This document shows positions 7,910 to 15,394 of a DNA stretch of 64,000 nucleotides, one piece after another; within the stretch, counting starts at the first letter, position 1, and each line of letters opens with the position of its first letter. The stretch is from Rugosimonospora africana (lineage in GTDB: Bacteria; Actinomycetota; Actinomycetes; Mycobacteriales; Micromonosporaceae): NCBI RefSeq assembly GCF_016862975.1, contig NZ_BONZ01000008.1, positions 36,898 through 100,897 on the forward strand, written 5' to 3'. Made by a program: the position numbers and the translations under genes. The notes under the pieces are model-generated. The model made no database searches, was not told the origin of the DNA, and saw only the letters and a program-made list of their open reading frames with translations.

Positions 7910-8437
7910 TCACAACCGGGTAACTCCTTCCGGTGTTACTACCGCGTCGACCCGCAGGTCATGCGCCTCGGCCGGGAGTACATCGACGAATTCCCCCGAG
8001 TACAGGGCGGCGACGGTCAGGGCGCCGGCCCCCACCCGGGCCAGCGCCCGGTCGTACGAGCCGCCGCCACGACCCAGCCGAATCCCGGAGCGGTCCACCG
8101 CGAGCGCGGGCACGATCACCAGGTCCGCCTCGGCGATGGCACGCACGCCCAGCGGGATCCCGTCCCCGTCGTAGATCTCCCAGTCCAGGTCCAAATCCGG
8201 CCGAACGACCGGAACCAGCAGCCGGTCGCACACCGCGGCGAGGGCGTCGGGCATCACGGCACCGCCGGGTTCGGTGGAGAACGGGACGTAAGCGCCGACC
8301 GTTCGCTTTCCGGCTGCCAGCGTGGCGAGCAGTTCCACGATTGCCGCGTCCGCCTTCGCGCGATCGGCGCGTGCCCGGCGTGCCGCGAGAAGCTCGGCCC
8401 GGAGTCGCTGCTTCGGTTGCTGCGAAAAATCGGACAC
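7910..8437 (-). CDS. 5-formyltetrahydrofolate cyclo-ligase
   Basis: The enzyme converts 5-formyltetrahydrofolate with ATP to 5,10-methenyltetrahydrofolate, returning stored folate to one-carbon metabolism. The 175-aa product has an N-terminal basic helix (KQRLRAELLAARRAR), VGAYVPFSTEPGG, and the family signature RLGRGGGSYDRAL near residue 120, followed by the C-terminal HDLRVDAVVTPEGV. Length is normal (170-200). It is read in the same direction as fmdB, with 81 bp between them that hold the CIRCE element, and it is divergent from the diguanylate cyclase gene. This matches Rv0992c beside Rv0991c. Confidence 0.93.
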   Translation of the reverse strand: MSDFSQQPKQRLRAELLAARRARADRAKADAAIVELLATLAAGKRTVGAYVPFSTEPGGAVMPDALAAVCDRLLVPVVRPDLDLDWEIYDGDGIPLGVRAIAEADLVIVPALAVDRSGIRLGRGGGSYDRALARVGAGALTVAALYSGEFVDVLPAEAHDLRVDAVVTPEGVTRL

Positions 8438-8562
8438 GACACATCCTTCGCCCAGACCAGTCTATTGCAGATGACTATGGCAGCATCAGAACCGGAGGGG
8501 GGACACGGGCCGCCACCAGCCGTTCCGGGCGATGGGACGGCGGTCGGGCGGGTCCGGAACCG

Positions 8563-10770
8563 TTGGCACTCACGCTGCGCGCCCGGCTGACCGCGGCATT
8601 CCTCGCCGTGGTCCTCGGCCCCGTGCTGCTCGGTGCTGTCATCGTGGCCATCACCGTGCAGCGGGTCGACTCCGCGCGTGCCGCCGAACGGTTGAACCTG
8701 GCCACCAACGCGGTGCGCGGCTCGGTCGACGCGCTGTGCCAGCAGCTGCGGGTCGTGGCGCAGAGCACCGCCTCACTGTCCGAGGCGGGACGCAGGCCGG
8801 ACGGCGCGGCCACGCTGGCCGGCGGCGACTCGGGCGCGGTACGGGTGGAGGACCTGTCCGGCCGGGTTCTGTTCAGTACCCCCGACGCGCCGCCCATGCC
8901 CTGGGCGCAGTGCTACCCGACCGGGATCGCGGAGCCGGCCGGCCACGCGAATCCGACCGGTGCCATCGACCGGTACACCGCGCTTGCCGCCCGGGTACCG
9001 ATGCTGGGCCAGAACGGCGAGCCGGTCGGGTACGTGACCGCGGTCCGGGGCCTGGACGCCGCGCTGCTCGGCAGGCTCACCGCCGGCGCCGCCTCGGTGA
9101 CCCTCATCGGCAATGGGCTCGACCGGCTGTCCACCGAAAAGCCCGACCTGGCCGCCCGGGTGGCCGCGGTAGCGGACCGCCTCACCGGGACGGCGATCGG
9201 GCGCACGTCCGACGGTGGGTACGTGCGCCGGCTCGCCCCCACCGCCGGGCAGCCGCTGCCGCTGGCCCTCTCCACCCCGAGTACCCGCACGGACGGCCTC
9301 GGCCTGATCCTGGCCGGCGTCGCGGCGGTGGCCGCCATGATCGCTGTGCTGATCGCCTGGTGGCTCGCGCAGGGCACGACCCGGCCGCTGGCCGAACTGG
9401 CCGGCGCGGTCGAACGGGTCGCGGGCGGCGACCTCTCCGCCCGGGCCCCGGTGCGCAGCTTCGACGAGATCGGCCGGCTCGCCGCGACCTTCAACCGTAT
9501 GACCCGGGAGATGCAGGCGTACGTCGGCGCTCTGACCGCGAGCCGGGACCAGTTGCGCGGGCACCTCGACGTGCTCGGGCGCACCCTGTCCAGCACCCAC
9601 GACCTGCACCGGATCCTGGGCGTGATCCTGCAGACGGCCCGCGCGGTGACCGGTGCCCGGTCGGGCGCCGTCCTCCTGGTGGAACAGGACGCGCTCGTCG
9701 GCATCAGCGACGACGTCGCGCTGCGGGTACCGCTGGGCACCGGGCTTCTCGGGTCGGTCGCGGCCGCCGGTACGCCGAAGCGCGGCCGGGTCGGGGTGGA
9801 CGGTCCGGCGCTGGCTCCCGAGGAGCCGACCTGCCAGACGTACGTGGCGGTGCCGCTGCGCGGGCCCGACTCGGTACGCGGCGTGCTGGCCCTCTACGAC
9901 CGGCTCGGCGCGGACGAGTTCGACGACGCGGACGTCGCCACCCTGCGTACCTTCGCCGGTCAGGCGGCGATCGCGGTGGAGAACGTCCGGATGCACGAGG
10001 AGGCCCAGCGGCTGTCCCACACCGACCCGCTGACCGGCCTCTACAACTACCGGACGTTGAAGGATTCGCTGCGCCGCGAGGTGGAGCGCGCCAACCGGTT
10101 CGGGCACCGGCTGTGCGTGCTGGTCCTCGACCTCGACCGTTTCAAGGACGTCAACGACTCCTTCGGGCACGCGGCCGGGGACGCGGTCCTGGTCGAGTTC
10201 GCCCGCCGGATGCGGGCCGAGATCCGCGAGGTCGACCTCGCGTTCCGGCAGGGCGGCGAGGAGTTCGTGCTGCTGCTCCCGGAGACCGACGCGGCCGGCG
10301 GGGTGACCGTCGCCGAGCGGCTGTGCGCCGCGGTCCGGGCCACCCCGATGGTGGTACCTCCCCGGCTGCCCGGTTCCCTGACTGGTCTCGGATCGCTGGG
10401 CGGCGCCAGACGCGCCGAGCCGAACTGGTCAGAAGGCCAGAAGCTGGCCCGCCGGGTACCGGTGACGGTCTCCGTCGGCGTGGCGATGTTCCCGGACAAC
10501 GGCGCCACCGGTGCCGCGGTCATGGAGGCGGCGGACGACGCCCTGTACGCGGCGAAGGCGGCCGGCCGGAACACCTGGCGGAGCGCCGCCGTGCCGGCCG
10601 ACCCAGCGGCCGGCGCCGCATCCGACCTGGTAGCGGGCTTGCCGGCCGAGCCGGTGGCGGGCGCGGCCCCCGGGCAGGTGACCGGGACAGCCGCCGAAGT
10701 CGTCGCCGGAGGGGGTGGAAGCGGCGCGTCGAGCGGCCCACACGCTCCGCGACAGTCGCGCGGCCGATAG
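8563..10770 (+). CDS. membrane-bound diguanylate cyclase (sensor-HAMP-GAF-GGDEF)
   Basis: Makes cyclic di-GMP from two GTP. From a TTG start at 8563 (MALTLRARLTAAFL) the 735-aa protein has a first membrane helix at about 8-32, an extracytoplasmic sensor of about 210 residues, and a second helix at about 249-270. It then has a HAMP linker (ending FDEIGRLAATFNRM), a GAF domain (about 345-480) and a GGDEF domain. The catalytic loop is GGEEF at 564-568, and an RxxD inhibitory site (R555-D558) lies five residues before it. The GGDEF domain carries an insertion of roughly 26 residues after TPMVVPP. No ATG or GTG start lies in frame just upstream, and the ribosome site is weak. The C-terminal 60 residues are Ala/Gly/Pro-rich. 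Confidence 0.9.
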   Translation: MALTLRARLTAAFLAVVLGPVLLGAVIVAITVQRVDSARAAERLNLATNAVRGSVDALCQQLRVVAQSTASLSEAGRRPDGAATLAGGDSGAVRVEDLSGRVLFSTPDAPPMPWAQCYPTGIAEPAGHANPTGAIDRYTALAARVPMLGQNGEPVGYVTAVRGLDAALLGRLTAGAASVTLIGNGLDRLSTEKPDLAARVAAVADRLTGTAIGRTSDGGYVRRLAPTAGQPLPLALSTPSTRTDGLGLILAGVAAVAAMIAVLIAWWLAQGTTRPLAELAGAVERVAGGDLSARAPVRSFDEIGRLAATFNRMTREMQAYVGALTASRDQLRGHLDVLGRTLSSTHDLHRILGVILQTARAVTGARSGAVLLVEQDALVGISDDVALRVPLGTGLLGSVAAAGTPKRGRVGVDGPALAPEEPTCQTYVAVPLRGPDSVRGVLALYDRLGADEFDDADVATLRTFAGQAAIAVENVRMHEEAQRLSHTDPLTGLYNYRTLKDSLRREVERANRFGHRLCVLVLDLDRFKDVNDSFGHAAGDAVLVEFARRMRAEIREVDLAFRQGGEEFVLLLPETDAAGGVTVAERLCAAVRATPMVVPPRLPGSLTGLGSLGGARRAEPNWSEGQKLARRVPVTVSVGVAMFPDNGATGAAVMEAADDALYAAKAAGRNTWRSAAVPADPAAGAASDLVAGLPAEPVAGAAPGQVTGTAAEVVAGGGGSGASSGPHAPRQSRGR

Positions 10771-10779
10771 CCTGGCCAC

Positions 10780-11733
10780 ATGCCGGAGTTTTCGACTGCC
10801 CAGGAGCCCACGCCGGACAGCAACGGCCGCTCGCGGCGTGCCGTCAAGGCGGTGATACCCGCCGCGGGGCTCGCCACCCGATTCCTGCCAGCTACCAAGG
10901 CGGTACCCAAGGAGTTGCTGCCGGTCGTTGACCGGCCGGTCCTCCAGTACATCGTCGAAGAGGCGGCCGCCGCCGGGATCAACGACATTCTGCTGGTCAC
11001 CGGGCGAGGCAAGACCTCGATGGTGGACCATTTCGACCGCCGCCCCGATCTGGAGCAGCACCTGACCGCGAAGGGTGACATGAAGCGGCTGGCCGAGATC
11101 AAACGGCCGGCCGAGCTCGCCGAGATCTACACGTGCCGCCAGGCCGAGCCGCTCGGACTCGGGCATGCCGTCTCGTTCGCCGAGTCGCACGTCGGCGGTG
11201 AGGCATTCGCGGTGCTGCTCGGCGACGAGTTCGTCGATGAGGACGACCCGCTGCTGCCGTCGATGCTCGATCTCCAGGCCCAGACCGGGGGCATCGTGCT
11301 GTCCCTGATCGAGGTTCCCTGGGAGGAGGTCACCCGGTACGGCATCGCCTCGGTCAAGCCACAGTCCAACTCCGACGGCGGCGAGATCGTCGAAATCACG
11401 GCGCTGGTGGAGAAGCCGAAGCAGGACGTCGCCCCGAGCAACCTCGCCGTGGTGGGGCGGTACGTGCTGCCCAACTCCATTTTCGACGCGATCCGGCGCA
11501 CCGCCCCCGGATCGGGCGGCGAGATCCAGCTGACCGACTCCATGGCGATGCTGCTGGAGCAGGGCGTACCGGTCCACGGCATCGTGTACCGCGGGACCCG
11601 GTACGACACCGGCGCCCCGATCGGCTACCTTCAGGCCGTCGTGCAGCTCGCCTGCCAGCGGTCGGACCTGGGGCCGGCGTTCAAGGAATGGCTCACCGGC
11701 TTCGTCAGCGGCGCCATGGAGCCCAGTGGGTGA
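10780..11733 (+). CDS. galU: UTP-glucose-1-phosphate uridylyltransferase
   Basis: GalU joins glucose-1-phosphate and UTP to UDP-glucose, used for glycans and for the Leloir pathway encoded at 54-57 kb. The 317-aa protein carries the nucleotidyltransferase signature AVIPAAGLATRFLPATK with the catalytic basic residue in KAVPKELLPV. It also has LGDEFVDEDDP for metal and UTP binding, and VEKPKQDVAPSNLAVVGRY as in bacterial GalU. It starts 9 bp after the diguanylate cyclase gene. It precedes moeA, rimJ and the glpR-like gene in the same order as Rv0993-Rv0996. Confidence 0.96.
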   Translation: MPEFSTAQEPTPDSNGRSRRAVKAVIPAAGLATRFLPATKAVPKELLPVVDRPVLQYIVEEAAAAGINDILLVTGRGKTSMVDHFDRRPDLEQHLTAKGDMKRLAEIKRPAELAEIYTCRQAEPLGLGHAVSFAESHVGGEAFAVLLGDEFVDEDDPLLPSMLDLQAQTGGIVLSLIEVPWEEVTRYGIASVKPQSNSDGGEIVEITALVEKPKQDVAPSNLAVVGRYVLPNSIFDAIRRTAPGSGGEIQLTDSMAMLLEQGVPVHGIVYRGTRYDTGAPIGYLQAVVQLACQRSDLGPAFKEWLTGFVSGAMEPSG

Positions 11734-11797
11734 CGGCTCCGGGCCACCACGCGGCGGTTCTGTGACCGCCGGCGCTTGCATTTCTCGACGCGCGGGT

Positions 11798-11839
11798 ATG
11801 AGGGCCGGCGCACACTTGTCCGCGGAAGCGCGGGTATGA
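11798..11839 (+). CDS. upstream ORF 1 of the moeA leader (13 aa)
   Basis: It reads MRAGAHLSAEARV and stops at TGA 11837-11839, which overlaps the ATG of the next small ORF as ATGA. The ribosome site is poor. It is listed because the same layout recurs in the next repeat copy; translation is inferred, not shown. Confidence 0.35.
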   Translation: MRAGAHLSAEARV

Positions 11840-11877
11840 CAGGCGGCGTACTGATCTCCGCGGAGGCGCAGGTATGA
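11836..11877 (+). CDS. upstream ORF 2 of the moeA leader (13 aa)
   Basis: It reads MTGGVLISAEAQV and stops at TGA 11875-11877, overlapping the moeA ATG at 11874 as ATGA. It is preceded by GGAAG at a good distance. It is a diverged duplicate of the preceding small ORF (shared LSAEARV/ISAEAQV ending). Likely role, if translated, is coupling of ribosomes into moeA. Confidence 0.4.
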   Translation: MTGGVLISAEAQV

Positions 11878-13154
11878 CAGCCACGGCCGAGCGGCCGTCG
11901 GCCCCGGGACCCTCAGCGAGGGGTCCCGGGGCCGGGCTCATGCCGCTCGCCGAGTACCTGGCCATGGTGCTGCGGGGCCTCCGGCCGCTGCCCGCGCTCG
12001 ACCTCGACCTGACCCAGGCGTACGGCAACGTCCTGGCCCAGGACGTCGTCACGCCCGGGCCGCTGCCGGCCTTCGACCACGCCGACGTGGACGGGTACGC
12101 GGCGCGGTTCGAGGACATCGGGCACGCGGAGCCGAGCCGCCCGGTGCGGCTGAACGTGGTCGGCGACCTGGCCGCGTCCAGCTGGCGACCGGTCCGGCTC
12201 ACCTCGGGCACGTGCTTCTCGATCGCGGCCGGAGCGCCGCTGCCGCTGACCGCCGACGTGATCATCCCGAGCGGCGATACCGATCAGGGCATCGCGTCGG
12301 TGGAGATCCGTGCCGCGCCCAAACGCGGGTACGGCATCCGTCGTGCCGGCGACGAGCTGCCCGCCGGTACGGTCGTGGCCGAGGCCGGCGCGTTCGTCAC
12401 GCCGGCGCTGGTCGCCGTGCTGGCCGCCACCGGAATCGGGCACATCGTCGTGCGGCCGAGCCCCCGGGTGGTGGTCGTCGCGACCGGCGACGAGCTGGTC
12501 GACGCGGGCCGCACGAGCCAGCCCGGACAACTGGTCGACGTCAACTCGCACGCGCTGACCGCGGCGGCCGCCGAGGCGGGCGCTCACGCGTACCGGGTCG
12601 GGATCTGCGACGACGATCCCGACGGGCTGCGCGGGCTGCTGGAGGACCAGGCCCTGCGGGCAGATCTGATCATTACGACCGGGGGTACCGGCACCGGTCC
12701 GGGGGACATGGTCCGGCGGATCCTGTCCAAGGTGATGGTCACCTTCACCGCCGTGTCCGTGTATCCAGGCTCGTCACTAGGCTTCGGTACCGTGGGCAAC
12801 GAGGAGGTACCAATCATCTGCCTGCCCGGTGACCCCGGAGCCGCTCTGGTCGGCTTCGAGGTGCTGGCTCGGCCGGTCATCCAGGTGCTGGCCGGCGCGG
12901 AGCCGGTGTTCCGGCCGAGCGTCCGGGCGCACCTGCTGGAGACCGTGCACTCGCCGCTCGGGCTGCGGGAGTTCCGCCCCGCCCAGGTGGCCGAGCGACG
13001 CGGCGGCGGGTACACCGTCCAGCCGCTGGCCGGCGGCCCGTACACCCTGACCGGCATGGCCGAGGCCAACGGCCTGATGGTGTTGGGCGAACGGGTCACC
13101 GCCGCGCCGGCCGGATCCACCGTAGACGTTCTCTTGCTGGATCGGCGGCGATGA
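11874..13154 (+). CDS. glp: MoeA/gephyrin-like protein, probably the divisome-associated Glp
   Basis: MoeA enzymes insert molybdate into molybdopterin. The 426-aa product has the three MoeA parts: the N-terminal domain with LPAFDHADVDGYAA, the MPT-binding domain with ATGDELVDAG and TTGGTGTGPGDMVRRIL, and a C-terminal domain. Two hallmark spots differ from enzymatic MoeA: HADVDGYA instead of SAMDGYA, and YPGSSLGFG in place of a KPGKP-type loop. In Corynebacterium the paralogue in this gene order (Glp) binds FtsZ and pairs with membrane receptor GlpR. A GlpR/SepX-like gene follows here after rimJ, so a cell-division role is favoured. The ribosome site GGAGG lies in the last leader repeat. The stop overlaps the next gene as ATGA. 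Confidence 0.85.
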   Translation: MTATAERPSAPGPSARGPGAGLMPLAEYLAMVLRGLRPLPALDLDLTQAYGNVLAQDVVTPGPLPAFDHADVDGYAARFEDIGHAEPSRPVRLNVVGDLAASSWRPVRLTSGTCFSIAAGAPLPLTADVIIPSGDTDQGIASVEIRAAPKRGYGIRRAGDELPAGTVVAEAGAFVTPALVAVLAATGIGHIVVRPSPRVVVVATGDELVDAGRTSQPGQLVDVNSHALTAAAAEAGAHAYRVGICDDDPDGLRGLLEDQALRADLIITTGGTGTGPGDMVRRILSKVMVTFTAVSVYPGSSLGFGTVGNEEVPIICLPGDPGAALVGFEVLARPVIQVLAGAEPVFRPSVRAHLLETVHSPLGLREFRPAQVAERRGGGYTVQPLAGGPYTLTGMAEANGLMVLGERVTAAPAGSTVDVLLLDRRR

Positions 13155-13774
13155 TGCTTCCACCCGGTTGGCCGGTAACCCTGTCCGACGGACCCGTCGT
13201 CCTGCGGCCGTACCAGCGGCGCGACGCGCGTGCGTGGTCCGAGGTGCGCCGGGCGAACGAGCAGTGGCTGGCGCAGTGGGAGCCCACCCCGCCCGGCCCG
13301 TGGTACGAGCTGAACTCGCCGTCCTCGTTCCGGTACGTGCTGCGGGAACTGCGCCGATCGGCACGGCTGGGTGAGGCGATGCCGTTCGCGGTCTGCTACG
13401 ACGGCCAGCTCGTCGGCCAGCTGTCCATCGGCAACATCGTGCGCCGGGCGTTCTGCTCCGGCTTCGCCGGCTACTGGGTCGACTCCCGGATGGCCGGGCG
13501 GGGGATCATCCCGACCGCGCTGGCGCTGGCCGTGGACCACGCCTTCTCCGCCGGCGGACTGCACCGGATCGAGGTCAACATCCGGCCGGAGAACGCTCCG
13601 TCCAGGCGGGTCGTGGAGAAGCTGGCCTTCCGCGAGGAGGCGTACCACCCCCGGTACCTCCACATCGACGGCACCTGGCGGGATCACGTCGGGTACGCGG
13701 TGACGGCCGAGGATGTCGCCTCGGAGGGTGGGCTGTTGGCCCGTTGGCATCGGCTCTCCCGTCCGATGGTCTGA
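13151..13774 (+). CDS. rimJ: GNAT acetyltransferase, RimJ/RimL type
   Basis: The protein (207 aa) is a GNAT-fold N-acetyltransferase. VVLRPYQRRDARAWSEVR opens the domain, the acetyl-CoA loop is represented by VDSRMAGRGIIPTALALAVDHAF, and the end NAPSRRVVEKLAFREE is the RimJ/RimL signature. Such enzymes acetylate protein N-termini, including ribosomal proteins in E. coli. The real target here is unknown. It overlaps the moeA/glp stop by 4 bp (ATGA) and corresponds in order to Rv0995. Confidence 0.9.
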   Translation: MMLPPGWPVTLSDGPVVLRPYQRRDARAWSEVRRANEQWLAQWEPTPPGPWYELNSPSSFRYVLRELRRSARLGEAMPFAVCYDGQLVGQLSIGNIVRRAFCSGFAGYWVDSRMAGRGIIPTALALAVDHAFSAGGLHRIEVNIRPENAPSRRVVEKLAFREEAYHPRYLHIDGTWRDHVGYAVTAEDVASEGGLLARWHRLSRPMV

Positions 13775-13817
13775 CCGTCACTGCCGGTTGGTCCGAGCCT
13801 CACCGGCGGTGTGGCGT

Positions 13818-13867
13818 GCGCATTTGTGTGCATGCGCGCCGTAACCTCGAATCACAACGATGTGATT
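13818..13867. promoter_or_regulatory. two inverted repeats upstream of the glpR/sepX-like gene
   Basis: The 113-bp gap before the glpR-like gene holds GCGCAT (13818-13823) paired with ATGCGC (13832-13837), and AATCACA (13850-13856) paired with TGTGATT (13861-13867) with 4 nt between the arms. Neither is followed by a T-run, so they look like protein-binding sites rather than terminators. The regulator is unknown. Confidence 0.4.
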
Positions 13868-13887
13868 TTGTGACGGGAGGGGTGAGG

Positions 13888-14709
13888 GTGCCGACCTCGG
13901 TGCTCCTCGCCGTCCTCGCCGCCGCCGGGCTGCTCGCACTCGCGCCGGCACTGGTTCGCCGGTACGACGCGACCGAGCGATTGGTGGCGGAGCGGGCGAT
14001 GAGCACGGCGCGGGTGATCGAACGCCAGCGCCGTCGGCGCACTGTGCCCGGACGCCGCCCGGTCAACGCGCCCCGGTCCGTCGCCTCCACCGCGGGTGTT
14101 GGCCCGGCGGATCCCGTCGCCGCCACCCTCGGAAGCTCCGCGCCGGCCGACGCGGCCCCGGCGCAGGGGCCGGCCACGCCCGCCGGCCCGGTGTCGGCCA
14201 GCCCGGTGTCCGCGATCCCGGCCCCGCGCCGGTCCGGCCGTCCGGCCCAGCGCCGGGGCAGCCTGCCCCCGCCCCGCCGGCGGCCGAAGGTGCACGCCCA
14301 CACCCCGGCGATCTACCGGCGCCGCCGGGTCCTCGCGGCGCTGGTCATGCTCAACGCCAGCGAGCTGTGCGGGGTGGGGCTGGTCGGCCCCGGCTTCTGG
14401 GTCGGCTCGGCGCCGAGCCTGATGTTGCTGGCCGCGTACGTGGTGCACCTGCGCAAGCGGGCCCTGGAGGAGCGCCGCAAGCGGCGTGAGGCTGCCCGCC
14501 GGGCGGCCTGGATCGCGGCCCGGCAGGCGGAGCTGCGCCGGGAGCAGGCGCGTCGACTGGCGGCCCGGCGGGAGGCGCTGCGCCGGGCGGCGGCGGCCCG
14601 GGCGGTGGCGCAGCGAGAGTCGTTGCGGCTGTCCCAGCGGTACGTGGACGGGTCGGCGCGTGGGCCGCTGCGGGGCCGGGCGTACGAGGCCCGGGCGGCC
14701 GGGTACTGA
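13888..14709 (+). CDS. septal membrane protein, SepX/GlpR-like
   Basis: The GTG at 13888 follows GGGAGGGG and gives 273 aa. Residues 2-22 form an N-terminal membrane helix. Residues 30-145 are a Pro/Ala/Arg-rich disordered region. Two further hydrophobic segments (about 153-172 and 176-192, around LNASELCGVGLVGPGFW) are followed by an Arg/Ala-rich coiled coil to about 250. This layout and its place two genes after moeA/glp match Streptomyces SepX and corynebacterial GlpR, membrane proteins that recruit or stabilise the divisome. Similarity is by architecture and gene order rather than a strong motif. The corresponding M. tuberculosis gene is Rv0996. Confidence 0.75.
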   Translation: MPTSVLLAVLAAAGLLALAPALVRRYDATERLVAERAMSTARVIERQRRRRTVPGRRPVNAPRSVASTAGVGPADPVAATLGSSAPADAAPAQGPATPAGPVSASPVSAIPAPRRSGRPAQRRGSLPPPRRRPKVHAHTPAIYRRRRVLAALVMLNASELCGVGLVGPGFWVGSAPSLMLLAAYVVHLRKRALEERRKRREAARRAAWIAARQAELRREQARRLAARREALRRAAAARAVAQRESLRLSQRYVDGSARGPLRGRAYEARAAGY

Positions 14710-14730
14710 CGGGCCGCATACTGATTCGCG

Positions 14731-14755
14731 GTGGTGACGCGGTACCTGTTAGTCT
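14731..14755 (+). promoter_or_regulatory. candidate promoter of tRNA-Ala
   Basis: A -10-like TAGTCT (14750-14755) lies about 40 nt before the tRNA. No good -35 is seen at 17 nt; the nearest match is poor. Listed because a promoter must lie between 14710 and 14796. Confidence 0.35.
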
Positions 14756-14796
14756 GGTCGCCGATCGTCCGCCGGATCATCGACGGGGATTGGCAA

Positions 14797-14873
14797 GGGG
14801 CTGTGGCGCAGACCGGTAGCGCACCTCGTTCGCATCGAGGGGGTCAGGGGTTCAAATCCCCTCAGCTCCACCA
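14797..14873 (+). tRNA. tRNA-Ala (anticodon CGC), CCA encoded
   Basis: The acceptor GGGGCTG pairs with CAGCTCC, with discriminator A at 14870 and an encoded CCA to 14873. The D arm GCGC/GCGC, the anticodon arm CCTCG-TTCGCAT-CGAGG with anticodon CGC, and the T arm AGGGG-TTCAAAT-CCCCT all close. It reads GCG codons. Confidence 0.96.
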
Positions 14874-15394
14874 TTTGATGCTTATTTGAACCCCGGCCAG
14901 CAAGAGTGGCACGGAGAAGCTTGCAGGTGGCGGCGGCACTGCCCGGTTGGGCGGGGTCGCCGCCCGTGTCAGTGGGGCGTCGTGCGACATCGACCAGCGG
15001 CCTGATGATCTCCGCGAGTTCGTCGGACGCCACGAACGGTCCGTCGTCGTCGGCGTCCATGAAGATCTTGACGAAGATCGCGGGTGTGGTGCATCCGGCC
15101 CTGGCAGGAAATTCCTGCCCGTCGGTTGGGTCGGCGCCTGCCCTACGGGCATGTGGTCTTGCTCCTTCACGGCTAGGTTCCGGTCATGAGGCTGTGGGTC
15201 GAGCTCCCGGCGATATTCGTCGGGAGCCTTCTGTTTCGGCTCGGGTTCGACCGGTGGTGGCAGTGGATGCGACGGCGAAGACAGAGGCGTGCCCCGTAGG
15301 TCCGGTTCTCTGTTGAGTTTTCAAGGGCGGGGGGCGTCGCTTGCCCCGACCGTCACTGCTGCTGCCGCATCGTCTCTCCCGTCGCGGCTAACCT
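14874..15394. other. gene-poor stretch after tRNA-Ala
   Basis: No convincing gene longer than about 40 codons is present. Visible items: ATTTGAACCCC at 14884-14894, the exact inverse of the tRNA T-arm segment GGGGTTCAAAT at 14847-14857; an inverted repeat GGCAGGAA-A-TTCCTGCC at 15103-15119; and a possible 37-aa membrane peptide at 15186-15299. No integrase or attachment-site direct repeat of the tRNA end was found. Confidence 0.6.
15186..15299 (+). CDS. possible 37-aa single-pass membrane peptide
   Basis: The ATG opens MRLWVELPAIFVGSLLFRLG, a short hydrophobic segment, followed by FDRWWQWM and a strongly basic tail of Arg. The hydrophobic-then-basic layout is that of a small inner-membrane protein, and it is the only such frame in a gene-poor region. 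No strong ribosome site is visible, so it may be chance. Confidence 0.3.
   Translation: MRLWVELPAIFVGSLLFRLGFDRWWQWMRRRRQRRAP

Larger units (their letters stand above)
11762..11877 (+). repeat. tandem 38-bp leader repeats in front of moeA
   Basis: Two adjacent 38-bp units, 11798-11835 and 11836-11873, agree at 28 of 38 positions. A third start, the moeA ATG at 11874, begins with the same 7 bases ATGACAG. A decayed earlier copy can be traced from GTG at 11762 (36 bp before the next unit). Each unit opens with ATGA and closes with GCGGA(A/G)GCGC(G/A)GGT. Each copy therefore supplies a start codon plus the ribosome site for the next. The duplication preserves a start-stop overlap at each joint. 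Confidence 0.8.

Noticed and set aside
14749..15060. A minus-strand frame reading across tRNA-Ala (MVELRGFEPLTPSMRTRC)
   Set aside because: This peptide is the well-known false translation of the reverse strand of tRNA-Ala; the remaining part has no support.
14797..15394. Integrated element at tRNA-Ala
   Set aside because: No integrase, excisionase or direct repeat of the tRNA 3' end was found within the window; only an inverted 11-bp copy is present.
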